From: Pseudoneobacillus sp042683745
GTDB taxonomy: Bacteria > Bacillota > Bacilli > Bacillales > Cytobacillaceae
Direction: 5' to 3'
Assembly: GCF_042683745.1 (NCBI RefSeq)
Contig: NZ_JBHUJX010000025.1
Coordinates: forward strand, 186,001-250,000
Length of the DNA stretch: 64,000 nucleotides
Translations under genes and position numbers: made by a program
Notes under the pieces: generated by a model
Told to the model about the DNA's origin: nothing
What the model saw: only the letters and a program-made list of their open reading frames with translations
The model's database searches: none
Part shown: positions 17,489 to 26,550 of the stretch, piece after piece
Layout: every line of letters starts with the position of its first letter
Position numbering within the stretch: position 1 is the first letter of the stretch

Positions 17489-18754
17489 CTAATCTACAAT
17501 CTCACACCAATCGATAATGGCGTAAGCGATTATCTCTGCTGATAAAAATAAATCTTCTAATACAATATATTCATTCGATTGGTGAGCGACCTCTGTCACA
17601 CCAGGTCCAAACACCACTACTGGTGTGTCACCAATATTAGATAATAACCCACCATCTGTTCCCCATGGAGATGCCTCAATCATTGGTTGTTGTTTCTTCA
17701 CTTCTATAAAACTACGAGTCAAGCATTCCATTAAAGGGTGATCATTTTCCAAGCTGCCCGGCAACCATCGACCACCAAACCATTCAACAGTTGGTAAGTA
17801 TTCCTTAAACCATGGATCATTCTTACATAAAGCTTGTAGACATTGCATCATTTCTTCTTTGGCTCGCTCCATCGTTTCATCTGGAGCTACCCCCATCCTA
17901 CCTTCAATAATGGCAAGGTCAGGAACGGAAGAAGGCCATTCACCGCTATGAATTTTTCCGACATTGATCGGAATCGGTATCGGAATCCCTTCATAAAGCG
18001 GGTCGGAAATTCTAGCGTTTCGCTCTTTCTCCAAACGTTGTAGACTTTGGATTACGAGCACAGACTTTTCAATCGCACTAACCCCTTCATATCTAGTACC
18101 TCCATGTGCTCCCTTACCCTTGACCGTAATTCGAAACCACATCGATCCTTGTTGCTTAGGGAATAGCTTCATATTCGTAGGTTCTGGGATAATCGCTCCA
18201 TCTGCCTTATATCCCCTTAAAACAGCTGCAAGTGTACCCGCACCTCCGCTTTCTTCTTCAATCACACTTTGAAAAATAACATCGCCTTTTAAACGAATAT
18301 TGTTTGCTATTAAAGACTCTAATGCAAAAAGCAATGCCACATTTCCGCCTTTCATATCTGTTGTGCCTCTTCCAAAAATTTTTCCATCTTGAATGAGTCC
18401 ACTAAATGGGTCAGCCTTCCATGTTTTTCGATCACCAGCTGGAACAACATCAATATGACCGTTTAATATAAGTGATTTTCCACCGCCCGAACCTTTTAAT
18501 ACAGCCACAACATTTGGATTCCCTTTAAAATCCTTACGATCTGAACAAAAGGCGGGATGTTTAAATAAAGAGGCTTGCCCAATTTCCCATATATCAAGCT
18601 CTAATCCTAGCTGACGACATTTTTCAATGACAATTGCTTGTGTACTGCTTTCTTTTCCCCTTGTACTATCCTCTTGAACGAGTATTTGTAAAAGCCTCGT
18701 ACCGCGTTCGCGATTTTGATTTAACCAATCCTTTACCAAAGCCTTTGGATTCAC
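17489..18754 (-). CDS. yodQ: M20 family deacylase YodQ, probable acetamidobutyrate deacetylase
   Basis: An ArgE/DapE-type metallohydrolase of about 421 residues. Metal ligands are seen in LNGHIDVVPAG, GRGTTDMKGG and VIEEESGGAGT, with the lid domain in the middle (KGKGAHGGTRYEGVSA). Genomic context with ablB suggests that it removes the acetyl group after chain shortening, giving 4-aminobutyrate from 4-acetamidobutyrate. GTG 18754 is preferred: AAGGGGAG lies eight bases upstream, whereas TTG 18778 has no ribosome site. Confidence 0.8.
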   Translation of the reverse strand: MNPKALVKDWLNQNRERGTRLLQILVQEDSTRGKESSTQAIVIEKCRQLGLELDIWEIGQASLFKHPAFCSDRKDFKGNPNVVAVLKGSGGGKSLILNGHIDVVPAGDRKTWKADPFSGLIQDGKIFGRGTTDMKGGNVALLFALESLIANNIRLKGDVIFQSVIEEESGGAGTLAAVLRGYKADGAIIPEPTNMKLFPKQQGSMWFRITVKGKGAHGGTRYEGVSAIEKSVLVIQSLQRLEKERNARISDPLYEGIPIPIPINVGKIHSGEWPSSVPDLAIIEGRMGVAPDETMERAKEEMMQCLQALCKNDPWFKEYLPTVEWFGGRWLPGSLENDHPLMECLTRSFIEVKKQQPMIEASPWGTDGGLLSNIGDTPVVVFGPGVTEVAHQSNEYIVLEDLFLSAEIIAYAIIDWCEIVD

Positions 18755-18778
18755 ACGCAACTCTCCCCTTAGCTTCAA

Positions 18779-19444
18779 CTAGTACTTTATTTTTCGAATA
18801 GACTCAGAAATGTGAAATTCACATGCAGTATATTTTTTTATTTCCTCAACAGTGTATGGTAAAAACACTTCGCTTAGCACTAACCCATCGGTTCTTACTT
18901 CAAATACGCCCATTTCAGTAATAATCATATGTACACATTTGGCAGAAGTTAACGGGAGTGTACACTCAGAAACAATTTTTGAAACACCATTTTTATCTTT
19001 TTGATTCATTAATACAATCACTTTCTTCGCTTTTTGGGCAAGCTCCATCGCCCCACCCATTCCAGGAATCTTTTTCCCCGGTACAATCCAATTAGCTAAA
19101 TCACCATATTGGCTGACTTGTAATGCTCCTAATATCGTCAAATCAATACGCCCTCGGCGAATCATGCCAAAAGCAATCGCACTGTCACAATAAGATGCAC
19201 CAGCTCTTATTGTGACAGGGAAGCCACCTGCATTACATAAATTTTCATCCTCTTCTCCTATGGATGGACTTTGCCCCATTCCGACAATTCCGTTTTCAGC
19301 ATGAAACATCACATTCATTTGATTAGGGAGATGATTGGGAACGAGCGAAGGAATCCCAATACCAAGATTCACGACCATTCCATTTCGAATTTCCTCTGCT
19401 GCTCGCTTTGCCATTTGATTTCTACTATCTATTCCCATGCCCAT
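18779..19444 (-). CDS. yodR: CoA-transferase subunit B (YodR)
   Basis: The beta subunit of a family I 3-oxoacid CoA-transferase, about 222 residues. The catalytic Glu lies in HAENGIVGMGQSP; GIGIPSLVPNHL near the start and GGAMELAQKAKKVIVLMNQ are family patterns. It pairs with YodS to activate a 3-keto acid, here probably 3-keto-6-acetamidohexanoate. The 5' end overlaps yodS by 16 bases. ATG 19444 or the TTG six bases before it could start translation; both share AAAGGAGTG. Confidence 0.85.
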   Translation of the reverse strand: MGMGIDSRNQMAKRAAEEIRNGMVVNLGIGIPSLVPNHLPNQMNVMFHAENGIVGMGQSPSIGEEDENLCNAGGFPVTIRAGASYCDSAIAFGMIRRGRIDLTILGALQVSQYGDLANWIVPGKKIPGMGGAMELAQKAKKVIVLMNQKDKNGVSKIVSECTLPLTSAKCVHMIITEMGVFEVRTDGLVLSEVFLPYTVEEIKKYTACEFHISESIRKIKY

Positions 19445-20121
19445 TTCCAATTCACTCCTTTCGACGGAATGACATAGTCAACAAATACACCTGGTGTCAT
19501 TATTTCATCGGGATTTAAAGATCCTAAAGGTACGATTTCTTCCACCTCGGCAATCGTAATATTACCAGCCATTGCAACAAGTGGATTCGTATTTCGGGCA
19601 CTTTTGTCATATATTAAATTGCCATATGGGTCAGCCTTTTTTGCAAAAATAATCGACACATCAGCGGTTAAGGCTGTTTCAATTAGATAATCCTTTCCAT
19701 TTAAGGTAAAACGAGGTTTATTAGAAGAAACCATTTCATTATCCATTCCAATATCCGATAAAATAGCACCTAGACCGACACCACCTGCTCGGATTCTTTC
19801 TGCTAATATCCCTTGTGGTGAAAATTCCACTTCCATTTTCCCCTCATTCATTAATTTCCCAGCTACTGGATTTGAACCGATATGTGATGCAATCACTTTT
19901 TTTGCTCGTGCTAGGCTGACAATTTTCCCAATTCCAATATGAGGAAAACCGGTATCATTACCGATTAATATTAAATCCTTTATCCCTTTATCAATAATGC
20001 CATCAATTAAAGATGGCGGAGAACCTACACCTCCGAATCCACCAAACATGATCGTCATTTCATCACGAAAGAAAGGAAGAACATTATTTAAAGTCGTTAA
20101 TTTACCAAACAAATTTTCCAT
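19429..20121 (-). CDS. yodS: CoA-transferase subunit A (YodS)
   Basis: The alpha subunit of the CoA-transferase, about 230 residues, with GGFGGVGSPPSLIDGIIDKG at the N-terminus and the loop IGSNPVAGKLMNEGKMEVE. YodS and YodR together form the active enzyme. ATG 20121 overlaps the yodT stop as TAATG, a sign of coupled translation; an ATG six bases upstream is an alternative. GAGG lies inside the yodT end. Confidence 0.85.
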   Translation of the reverse strand: MENLFGKLTTLNNVLPFFRDEMTIMFGGFGGVGSPPSLIDGIIDKGIKDLILIGNDTGFPHIGIGKIVSLARAKKVIASHIGSNPVAGKLMNEGKMEVEFSPQGILAERIRAGGVGLGAILSDIGMDNEMVSSNKPRFTLNGKDYLIETALTADVSIIFAKKADPYGNLIYDKSARNTNPLVAMAGNITIAEVEEIVPLGSLNPDEIMTPGVFVDYVIPSKGVNWKWAWE

Positions 20122-21467
20122 TACCATACCTCACCTTGTAGGATTGAGATAAAATCGTGTATCGTTTTTTTCAATAATCGGGCGATTTCCTCCATCTCTC
20201 GTTTTGTAATCGTTAATGGTGGAGCGATGATGATGGCATCCCCATGGATTCCATCAATTCCAGCACCCGCAGGATAAATTAGGAGCCCATTTTTCTGAGC
20301 TAGATCAACCATCTTCGAAGTGACAAGCATTTTTCGTGGAAAAGGGGTCTTTGTCTCTCGGTTTTGGACGAATTCGATTCCAAGCAACAAACCTTTTCCA
20401 CGAATATCACCGATGATTTCAAATTCGTTTTTCAGTCGTTCTAGCTGATTACGTAAATAACAGCCTTTAGATTCTACATCGTTCATCACATTATTTTTCT
20501 CTAAATATTCTAAGACCGCCAGCGATACAGCACAGGATTGAGGGTTCGCACTTAATGTATGTCCACTCATTACGATTTTGGATCCATTCACAATTGGGTC
20601 CATTACATGATCACTAACTAAGGTAGCAGCAATTGGCGCATAGCCAGCTCCCATCCCCTTTCCAAGCGCAACAATATCGGGAATAATACCCCAATGTTCC
20701 ATAGCGAGTGGTTTACCAGTCCTTCCAAATCCAGTCATCACTTCGTCCGCGATAAATAATATGTCATTTCTTTCACAAATCTCTTTTATCTTTTTAAAAT
20801 AATCTTGAGGTGGAGTGATTGCCCCTCCAGCAGCACCTATGACTGGTTCAGCAATAAAAGCAGCAATTTGCCCAGCCCCAATTCTATGAATCGCTGTTTC
20901 TAGTTCCTCTGCACATAAATATCCACATGATGGTGCTTCCAAATGATAAGGACAACGGTAACAATATGGTGGATGAATAACAGGAAAATCTTGAAGGAGA
21001 GGAACGAATCGTGCTCTTCTTCCTGCATGACCGGATAATGAGAGTGCACCTAATGTAATACCATGATAACTAACCCAGCGGGAGAGAACTTTATTTTTCG
21101 TCTTTATCCCTTTTTCTTGCCAATATTGAATAGCGATCTTCATCGCTGTTTCCGTTGCCTCTGAACCGCTATTGACGAAAAAGCTCCAGTTTAAATCACC
21201 TGTTGCCATGTCAGCGATTTTTTTTGCTAGCTTCTCTGCGACTTCACTCGTAAACTGAGAACGATACACAAAGGAAACTCTCTTTGCCTGTTCAAGCATC
21301 GCTTCAATAATTTCTTCCACCCCATGGCCAATATTGGCAGTAACCGCACCTGATGAAGCATCTAAATATTTTTTCCCTTCAAGGTCATATAAGTAGACCC
21401 CTTTGCCATAATCAATCATTGGATATTTTGCTTCGAGACTTGGTTTTATCAGATAAGATTCTTCCAC
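20121..21467 (-). CDS. yodT: class III aminotransferase YodT
   Basis: A 448-residue PLP aminotransferase with FVNSGSEATETAMKIA, HGITLGALSLSGH, FIADEVMTGFGRTGKP and the PLP Lys in IVALGKGMGAG. A cysteine-rich insert (YCYRCPYHLEAPSCGYLCAEEL, read in two parts around residues 175-195) is typical of the YodT branch. In the proposed route it removes the beta-amino group of N6-acetyl-beta-lysine. It is first in the block; GTG 21467 follows GAGGGGTG. In Bacillus subtilis the yodT-kamA genes belong to the mother-cell SigE regulon. Confidence 0.85.
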   Translation of the reverse strand: MEESYLIKPSLEAKYPMIDYGKGVYLYDLEGKKYLDASSGAVTANIGHGVEEIIEAMLEQAKRVSFVYRSQFTSEVAEKLAKKIADMATGDLNWSFFVNSGSEATETAMKIAIQYWQEKGIKTKNKVLSRWVSYHGITLGALSLSGHAGRRARFVPLLQDFPVIHPPYCYRCPYHLEAPSCGYLCAEELETAIHRIGAGQIAAFIAEPVIGAAGGAITPPQDYFKKIKEICERNDILFIADEVMTGFGRTGKPLAMEHWGIIPDIVALGKGMGAGYAPIAATLVSDHVMDPIVNGSKIVMSGHTLSANPQSCAVSLAVLEYLEKNNVMNDVESKGCYLRNQLERLKNEFEIIGDIRGKGLLLGIEFVQNRETKTPFPRKMLVTSKMVDLAQKNGLLIYPAGAGIDGIHGDAIIIAPPLTITKREMEEIARLLKKTIHDFISILQGEVW

Positions 21468-21503
21468 GGATTACACCCCTCACCAAAATGGACAATATAT
21501 TAG

Positions 21504-21511
21504 ATTGTATG
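21504..21511 (-). promoter_or_regulatory. possible SigE -10 element before yodT
   Basis: The minus strand reads CATACAAT, a match to the SigE -10 consensus, 37 bases before the yodT start. No convincing SigE -35 is seen 14-15 bases further up, so this is tentative. Confidence 0.3.
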
Positions 21512-21542
21512 TGATGATTGCTAAATCTTTCTTAATAGAAAT

Positions 21543-21566
21543 AAAAAAACCAACCGATGAGGTTGG
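21543..21566 (-). terminator. terminator of the MccF-like gene
   Basis: CCAACC/GGTTGG stem followed by seven T on the minus strand. Confidence 0.8.
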
Positions 21567-21576
21567 CTGTTCACTA

Positions 21577-22557
21577 TTATTTTTGATCGATGATGATTTC
21601 TATTTTACTAGAAGAAGCATGGATCTTCGCTTTCCCACCTACCGGTATTGTCACCATAGGCTGAGTGTGCCCGAAGTTTACATTTGCTATAATTGGCAAA
21701 CCTTTTAATTCGTTTTTACTCGAAATGATTTTTCTTAATGCTTCGTCTGTCATATGGGATTCTTTTTGAAATCTCCCTATGAGCACTCCTTTTATCTCAT
21801 TCGCATCTGGTAAGTGGAGAATTGACTGCAGATCGCGATCAAATGTACTTGGATGTGATTCATAATCATCCTCTATTAGTAGGATTGAATTTTTTAATGA
21901 TGGCATAAATTCTGTTCCTTGAAGAAGATTCATTGTGCATAGGTTTCCACCCATTAAAGTACCTTCTGCCTCTCCTTCTTGAAGTACTAAATATTCCTTC
22001 TGTTCATGAAATTTACGGTCTTCTTGATCTAAATACCAAGCATCATCGCTCCACGTTTCTGACGGAATCACTTCAAATGGTGCATCATTCGTTAGAGCTG
22101 TAAGGAAGTAATCCAATGTGTATTCGAATCCATGCTTCATCCCAAAGCTTGAAAAATGAGGTCCTGAATAAGTGATTAACCCTGTTTTTTGATAAATAGA
22201 AAGACTTAATGCAGTGATATCACTATAACCACAAAAAACTTTTGGGTTATTTTTAATAAGATCGAAATCGATGTACTTTAGTAATTGATTCGAATTGAAG
22301 CCTCCAATGACCGTGAGAATCCCCTTTACATTCGTATCTCGGAAAGCATCATGTAAATCTTCCACTCTTTCTTCAATCGACGAACTAAAAAACTCATCAT
22401 GTGTGTAGACATGCTTACCAAAACTTACTTTGAAACCCAAAGCTTCGAGTCGATTAACAGAGATCTTAACTTGATCATCCTTAAGAAGTGCCATACTTCG
22501 TGAAGGGGCGATGATTCTTATTTCATCACCAGGTTGTAATCGGTTAGATAACATCAT
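21577..22557 (-). CDS. S66 (LD-carboxypeptidase/MccF-like) serine peptidase
   Basis: A 326-residue peptidase S66 family protein. The nucleophile Ser is in FCGYSDITAL. ILTVIGGFNSNQLL precedes it, and the Glu/His of the triad lie in the C-terminal half (LLIEDDYESHP; NFGHTQPM). Family members cleave LD-tetrapeptides of recycled murein or inactivate microcin C-type peptides; the sequence looks closer to the MccF branch (GxxSN loop and MGGNLCT). It is monocistronic with its own terminator. ATG 22557 follows AGAGG; the next codon is also ATG. Confidence 0.85.
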   Translation of the reverse strand: MMLSNRLQPGDEIRIIAPSRSMALLKDDQVKISVNRLEALGFKVSFGKHVYTHDEFFSSSIEERVEDLHDAFRDTNVKGILTVIGGFNSNQLLKYIDFDLIKNNPKVFCGYSDITALSLSIYQKTGLITYSGPHFSSFGMKHGFEYTLDYFLTALTNDAPFEVIPSETWSDDAWYLDQEDRKFHEQKEYLVLQEGEAEGTLMGGNLCTMNLLQGTEFMPSLKNSILLIEDDYESHPSTFDRDLQSILHLPDANEIKGVLIGRFQKESHMTDEALRKIISSKNELKGLPIIANVNFGHTQPMVTIPVGGKAKIHASSSKIEIIIDQK

Positions 22558-22637
22558 AATAACCTCTTTTCTGATTTAAATATTACTATTCTATCAGATT
22601 GCTTGTTTAAATAAAATATATGGAAGAAACTCGGTAT

Positions 22638-22670
22638 AAAAAAACTGAACCAACACAAGTTGGCTCAGTT
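22638..22670 (-). terminator. terminator of the FAD-dependent oxidoreductase gene
   Basis: Twelve-base arms AACTGAACCAAC/GTTGGCTCAGTT (one G-U pair) followed by T-run on the minus strand. Confidence 0.8.
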
Positions 22671-22675
22671 TCTAA

Positions 22676-24142
22676 TTAACTATTTACGACTGCCTCTTTT
22701 TTAAGAGTACTATTTTTACTTACGATATCTCGAGCAATCCATACTCCACATGCGCCAGCTTGGGCTAGACCTCTTGTAATTCCTGCACCATCTCCACCAA
22801 CATATAAACCATCAATTTGTGATTCAAAGCGATCATTTAAAATTGGTCGGGCAGAATAGAATTTGGCTTCGACTCCATAAAATAATGTATGCTCTGAAGC
22901 TAGACCAGGAGTAACATGATTTAATGCCTCCGTCATTTCGATTAAACTCTTCATTGTATTATATGGAAGAGCTAAACCTAAATCACCAGGAACGGCTTCC
23001 TTTAAGGTTGGTTCAATAAAGCCTTCTTTGATTCGACCAACCGTTGACCTTCTTCCTTTTAGGATATCGCCATATTTTTGAACGATTAAACCACCATTGG
23101 ATAAGCTATTTGCTAATCTTGAAACCTCATGGGCATATTCATTTGGACGGTCAAACGGGTCAGAGAATGTGTGAGAAACAAGTAAAGCAAAGTTCGTATT
23201 CGGGCTTCCTAGTTTAGGATCTTTGTAGGCATGTCCGTTTGCCAGCATAATTCCCGAATGATTTTCAACAACGACATGTCCAGAAGGATTACTGCAGAAT
23301 GTTCGCACACGCGTCCCTACAGAAGTATTATAGACAAATTTCCCTTCATATAAATGTTCGTTAATTTCCTCCATCACCACATTAGAGGTTTCTACACGGA
23401 CCCCAATATCTACTTGATTGTTTTTCAGGCGTAAACGACGAGATCTAAACAGATCACTTAACCATTTCGAACCGTCACGTCCAGGTGTAATGACCACTTT
23501 TTCAGCAAAGATTTTTTCCGCATTTTTCAATAAAATTCCTTTTACTTGAAACCCTTCAGAAGTTTTCTCTGTAATGATGTCCTCGACTTCTGTTTTGAAA
23601 ACCATATCAACTTTATCTTTTAAATATTCAAAGATACTTTGCAAAATTTGTAAATTTTGTTCTGTCCCTAAATGTCTTACTTGGGCGCGCAAAAGCTTTA
23701 ATCCTACAGCATATCCACGTCGTTCAATATCCTTCACTTGATCTGTTAATGGGTCCGTAATACTTTCAGTAGCCCCATGTTGTAAATTAATATCATCCAC
23801 ATATTTTATTAAATCAATCACTTGTGAGTTTGATAAATAATCCGTCATCCACCCACCAAATTCACTCGTTATATTAAATTTCCCATCAGAATAGGCTCCA
23901 GCTCCACCAAATCCATTAGTAATGGAACATGCTGGTAAGCAGCCTGCAAAGTCTTTCTTTCCTGCCGCTGGAGGACATTTTTCAATTTTCTTTTGAAGAA
24001 TTGGGCAGTTTCGTTTATAAATATCATGCCCTTTATCAATTAATAACACCTTTGCTTGAGGCATTTTTAGAGTTAATTCATAGCAAGTAAATATTCCCGC
24101 TGGACCTGCCCCTACTACAATGACATCATAATTTGTTTTCAT
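22676..24142 (-). CDS. FAD-dependent oxidoreductase, BaiN/HI0933-related type
   Basis: A 488-residue flavoprotein. The N-terminal dinucleotide fold is DVIVVGAGPAGIFTCYEL; the C-terminal FAD motif is IDGLYVGGDGAGITRGLAQAG. A cysteine cluster (CPILQKKIEKCPPAAGKKDF to GCLPAC, about 46-72) may bind iron-sulfur or act in redox. GFGGAGAYSDGKFN is characteristic of this uncharacterised flavoprotein group. Substrate unknown. Single gene, ATG 24142 behind AAGGGGG. Confidence 0.75.
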   Translation of the reverse strand: MKTNYDVIVVGAGPAGIFTCYELTLKMPQAKVLLIDKGHDIYKRNCPILQKKIEKCPPAAGKKDFAGCLPACSITNGFGGAGAYSDGKFNITSEFGGWMTDYLSNSQVIDLIKYVDDINLQHGATESITDPLTDQVKDIERRGYAVGLKLLRAQVRHLGTEQNLQILQSIFEYLKDKVDMVFKTEVEDIITEKTSEGFQVKGILLKNAEKIFAEKVVITPGRDGSKWLSDLFRSRRLRLKNNQVDIGVRVETSNVVMEEINEHLYEGKFVYNTSVGTRVRTFCSNPSGHVVVENHSGIMLANGHAYKDPKLGSPNTNFALLVSHTFSDPFDRPNEYAHEVSRLANSLSNGGLIVQKYGDILKGRRSTVGRIKEGFIEPTLKEAVPGDLGLALPYNTMKSLIEMTEALNHVTPGLASEHTLFYGVEAKFYSARPILNDRFESQIDGLYVGGDGAGITRGLAQAGACGVWIARDIVSKNSTLKKEAVVNS

Positions 24143-24371
24143 CTGAAAATATCCCCCTTATTGCCGATTTCCTTTTTCCCTCGCTTAATATATCAAATAA
24201 ATTAGTAAGGGTCAAGAAAAACACGAACATTAAATTTACATAATAAAAAAACGTTCGAGTATTTATCATTTAATTAATAATTCAGATTAACTTATTTCCT
24301 AATTTTCTTTTAGTGACAGGATTTTTAAGATAGAATAAATGAGTAAATGAATTTTAAAGTAGGTGAACGAA

Positions 24372-24944
24372 ATGAAAGTGCTACTTAAGAATTTTATAAA
24401 TGGAGTTTTAACGATCGTACCTATATTACTCGTGATCTATGTCATTTATAAAATCTTCATGTTTTTAGATGGTATTCTTGGAAATGTATTAAAGCCCTAT
24501 TTGAAAGAGTCTTATATTCCAGGAATTGGCCTTTTACTCACGATCATTCTGATTACGGTACTTGGATTTCTTTCGACGAAATTCATTACAGGAACCATTT
24601 TCAAAATCATTGATCGTCTGTTGGAAAGAATACCATTCGTTAAAACCATCTATTCTGTTATTAAAGATACCGTGAATTCCTTTCTTGGCGAAAAAAAGTC
24701 ATTTTCAAAAGTTGTGCTTATCTCCCATCCTGGTTCTGATATGAAGAGCGTCGGTTTTTTAACATCTGAGGATTTACAGCATTTCTATGAGCCACTCGCA
24801 CATTGTGTGGCAGTCTATATCCCACAAACCTTTCAAGTTGCGGGATTCACTGTACTAGTACCAAAAGAAAGTGTCGAAATCATTGATGTCAAACCAGAAG
24901 AGGCAATGAAATTTATCTTATCGGGGGGAATGACCTCAAAATAA
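24372..24944 (+). CDS. DUF502 family membrane protein
   Basis: A 190-residue protein with two N-terminal membrane helices (about 8-30 and 50-75) and a soluble C-terminal part (KTIYSVIKDTVNSFLGEKKSFSKVVLISHPG). These are hallmarks of DUF502, a conserved family without known function. ATG 24372 has AGGTG six bases upstream; GTG 24363 would sit within that site. A terminator follows immediately. Confidence 0.8.
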   Translation: MKVLLKNFINGVLTIVPILLVIYVIYKIFMFLDGILGNVLKPYLKESYIPGIGLLLTIILITVLGFLSTKFITGTIFKIIDRLLERIPFVKTIYSVIKDTVNSFLGEKKSFSKVVLISHPGSDMKSVGFLTSEDLQHFYEPLAHCVAVYIPQTFQVAGFTVLVPKESVEIIDVKPEEAMKFILSGGMTSK

Positions 24945-24969
24945 AAAACCGCATTTTTGCGGTTTTTTT
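24943..24969 (+). terminator. intrinsic terminator
   Basis: AAAACCGC/GCGGTTTT stem, then a T-run. Confidence 0.85.
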
Positions 24970-24973
24970 GTCT

Positions 24974-25025
24974 AGTTACAGCGCCTTGATTAGCCCCTCA
25001 AGGGGCTAATCAAGGCGCTGTAACT
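24974..25025. repeat. perfect 25-bp-arm palindrome, short member of repeat family 1
   Basis: Two 25-base arms with a 2-base loop, no mismatches. The arm contains GCGCCTTGATTAGCCCC, nearly identical to GCGCCTTGATCAGCCCC in the repeats at 42447 and 57576. It looks like a derivative in which the central hairpin was lost and one arm duplicated. Confidence 0.8.
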
Positions 25026-25029
25026 TTTC

Positions 25030-25611
25030 TTATTTTATTGGAACAAATAATTGAACAGAAATGTCATCCTGCTTTAAATCAAATTTATTCACTTTTATTT
25101 TGAAATCACTTTTCAATTTTAATTTTTGCATCGAAATATAAACTAATTTATCATGTGGTTGAATAATTACCCCTTTTGGTAAATGGTAGCGATCACGAAT
25201 GAAATTCAAGATATAAGACACAGGCAATTGCATTTGTCCAACTGTCATTGATTTCTGCTGTAAAATTAAATCGCCATTTTCCATTGCCTTCGGTTCAAAA
25301 GTCATTTTCAACTGAATTTCCTCGGTAAAAATAGGAATGGTTCCGTATAGTTCCACTTCATCCCCTAGTACAACTTCGTAATTGACAGGACCTCCAGAGG
25401 CCTCCTTTTCAATATAATGATTTATTACCTCATTTAGATTTTCCTTTTTAGTATGTATGAGAAAGGGGACATAACCTTGAAAATTATTACCCGACCTTTC
25501 GAAATTTTCATCTTTTATTGGGACAAGGAGATTAATCGCAACTAGCAAAACAACTACAATATTAAAAATTAGTAATATAAAAAATGACTTCTTCCATATA
25601 TTCGTTTTCAT
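25030..25611 (-). CDS. ypmS: YpmS family protein (DUF2140)
   Basis: A 193-residue protein with one N-terminal membrane helix (8-32) and an extracellular beta-rich part (FEVVLGDEVELYGTIPIF region to RDRYHLPKGVIIQPHDK). It matches YpmS, which follows ypmR and ypmQ in Bacillus subtilis in this order. It starts immediately after the ypmR stop, so the two are co-translated. Role unknown. Confidence 0.8.
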   Translation of the reverse strand: MKTNIWKKSFFILLIFNIVVVLLVAINLLVPIKDENFERSGNNFQGYVPFLIHTKKENLNEVINHYIEKEASGGPVNYEVVLGDEVELYGTIPIFTEEIQLKMTFEPKAMENGDLILQQKSMTVGQMQLPVSYILNFIRDRYHLPKGVIIQPHDKLVYISMQKLKLKSDFKIKVNKFDLKQDDISVQLFVPIK

Positions 25612-25612
25612 T

Positions 25613-26443
25613 TCAGTTCTCCTCTTTACTTGCCAAATACCGCTTCAATGCTAGGTCATCTATTGCTTTATCGGATAATGATTTATATAAACGATTGGCA
25701 ATATACGAATAGCCTTTATCATTAGGATGAAAGTAATCTTTGTAAAGCAAATTTTCTGTTGAATTTTTAAAAATTTCATCAATCTTTACAAAATACGTTT
25801 GATCATATGAAGAAATAACTTTTTCACCTATTATATTCCATTCAAATAATATTTCATCCATTTCCTTTACATCTGCAAACCAAGTATGAAATGGATTATA
25901 TAATCCAATTAAGACAATTGAAACATTCTCATGCATATCACGAATGGAATTCATAATTTGAATAAGATTTTTTTCATATTGGATTTTCGCTGACTGAAAA
26001 TCCTTTTTTTCCAAGTGGGATATATTTTCTTTTACTACTTTCATAATATCATTGCCACCAATAGTCAAAATTACCATATCAGATGACTTTATGGCTTTTT
26101 GCAGCTCTATTGATTTAAGTCTTTTCAATAAATCTCCTGTTTTATTCCCTTTCACACCATAATTCATAAAGTTTACTTTGTTTATTCCCTTTTCACCTTC
26201 AAGCTCCGCTTTTAAATATGGAATATACCCTCCACGTTTTCTACTATCTCCAACACCTTGTGTTAAAGAATCTCCTGCTGAAACGATGGTTAAATTCGAT
26301 GGAATGAAATCAAGAGGAACGGTTGCTTTATTTAAAGGATAATTCATTTTTATGGAATGAATTTTTCCACTAATTAAATTCGTTTGACTACAAGAGGATA
26401 AGATGAAAATAGTAAACACAAAGAAGATGAAAGCCCTTTTCAT
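25613..26443 (-). CDS. ypmR: SGNH/GDSL hydrolase lipoprotein YpmR
   Basis: A 276-residue exported lipid-linked hydrolase: signal peptide with lipobox LSSC near residue 20, block I SAGDSLTQGVGD, block III ILTIGGNDIM, and catalytic DYFHPN near the C-terminus. It probably acts as an esterase or lipase on the outer face of the membrane; substrate unknown. ATG 26443 is preferred over GTG 26452, which lies inside the GAGGTGAGG ribosome site. Operon with ypmS. Confidence 0.85.
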   Translation of the reverse strand: MKRAFIFFVFTIFILSSCSQTNLISGKIHSIKMNYPLNKATVPLDFIPSNLTIVSAGDSLTQGVGDSRKRGGYIPYLKAELEGEKGINKVNFMNYGVKGNKTGDLLKRLKSIELQKAIKSSDMVILTIGGNDIMKVVKENISHLEKKDFQSAKIQYEKNLIQIMNSIRDMHENVSIVLIGLYNPFHTWFADVKEMDEILFEWNIIGEKVISSYDQTYFVKIDEIFKNSTENLLYKDYFHPNDKGYSYIANRLYKSLSDKAIDDLALKRYLASKEEN

Positions 26444-26521
26444 TTGCCTCACCTCACTTAATTTGTAAAGATATTATAACACTAATGAGCTCAATCAAAC
26501 CTTATTATCTAAATATCAAAG

Positions 26522-26550
26522 AAAAAAACCTTACTATTTATTGTAAGGTT
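26522..26550 (-). terminator. terminator of the SCO gene, overlapping its 3' end
   Basis: AACCTTAC/GTAAGGTT stem plus T-run on the minus strand; the stem begins inside the last codons. Confidence 0.7.

Noticed and set aside
21467..21576. Second sigma-54 promoter before yodT
   Set aside because: No GG-N10-GC pair with a TTGC context; only a SigE-like -10 was found.
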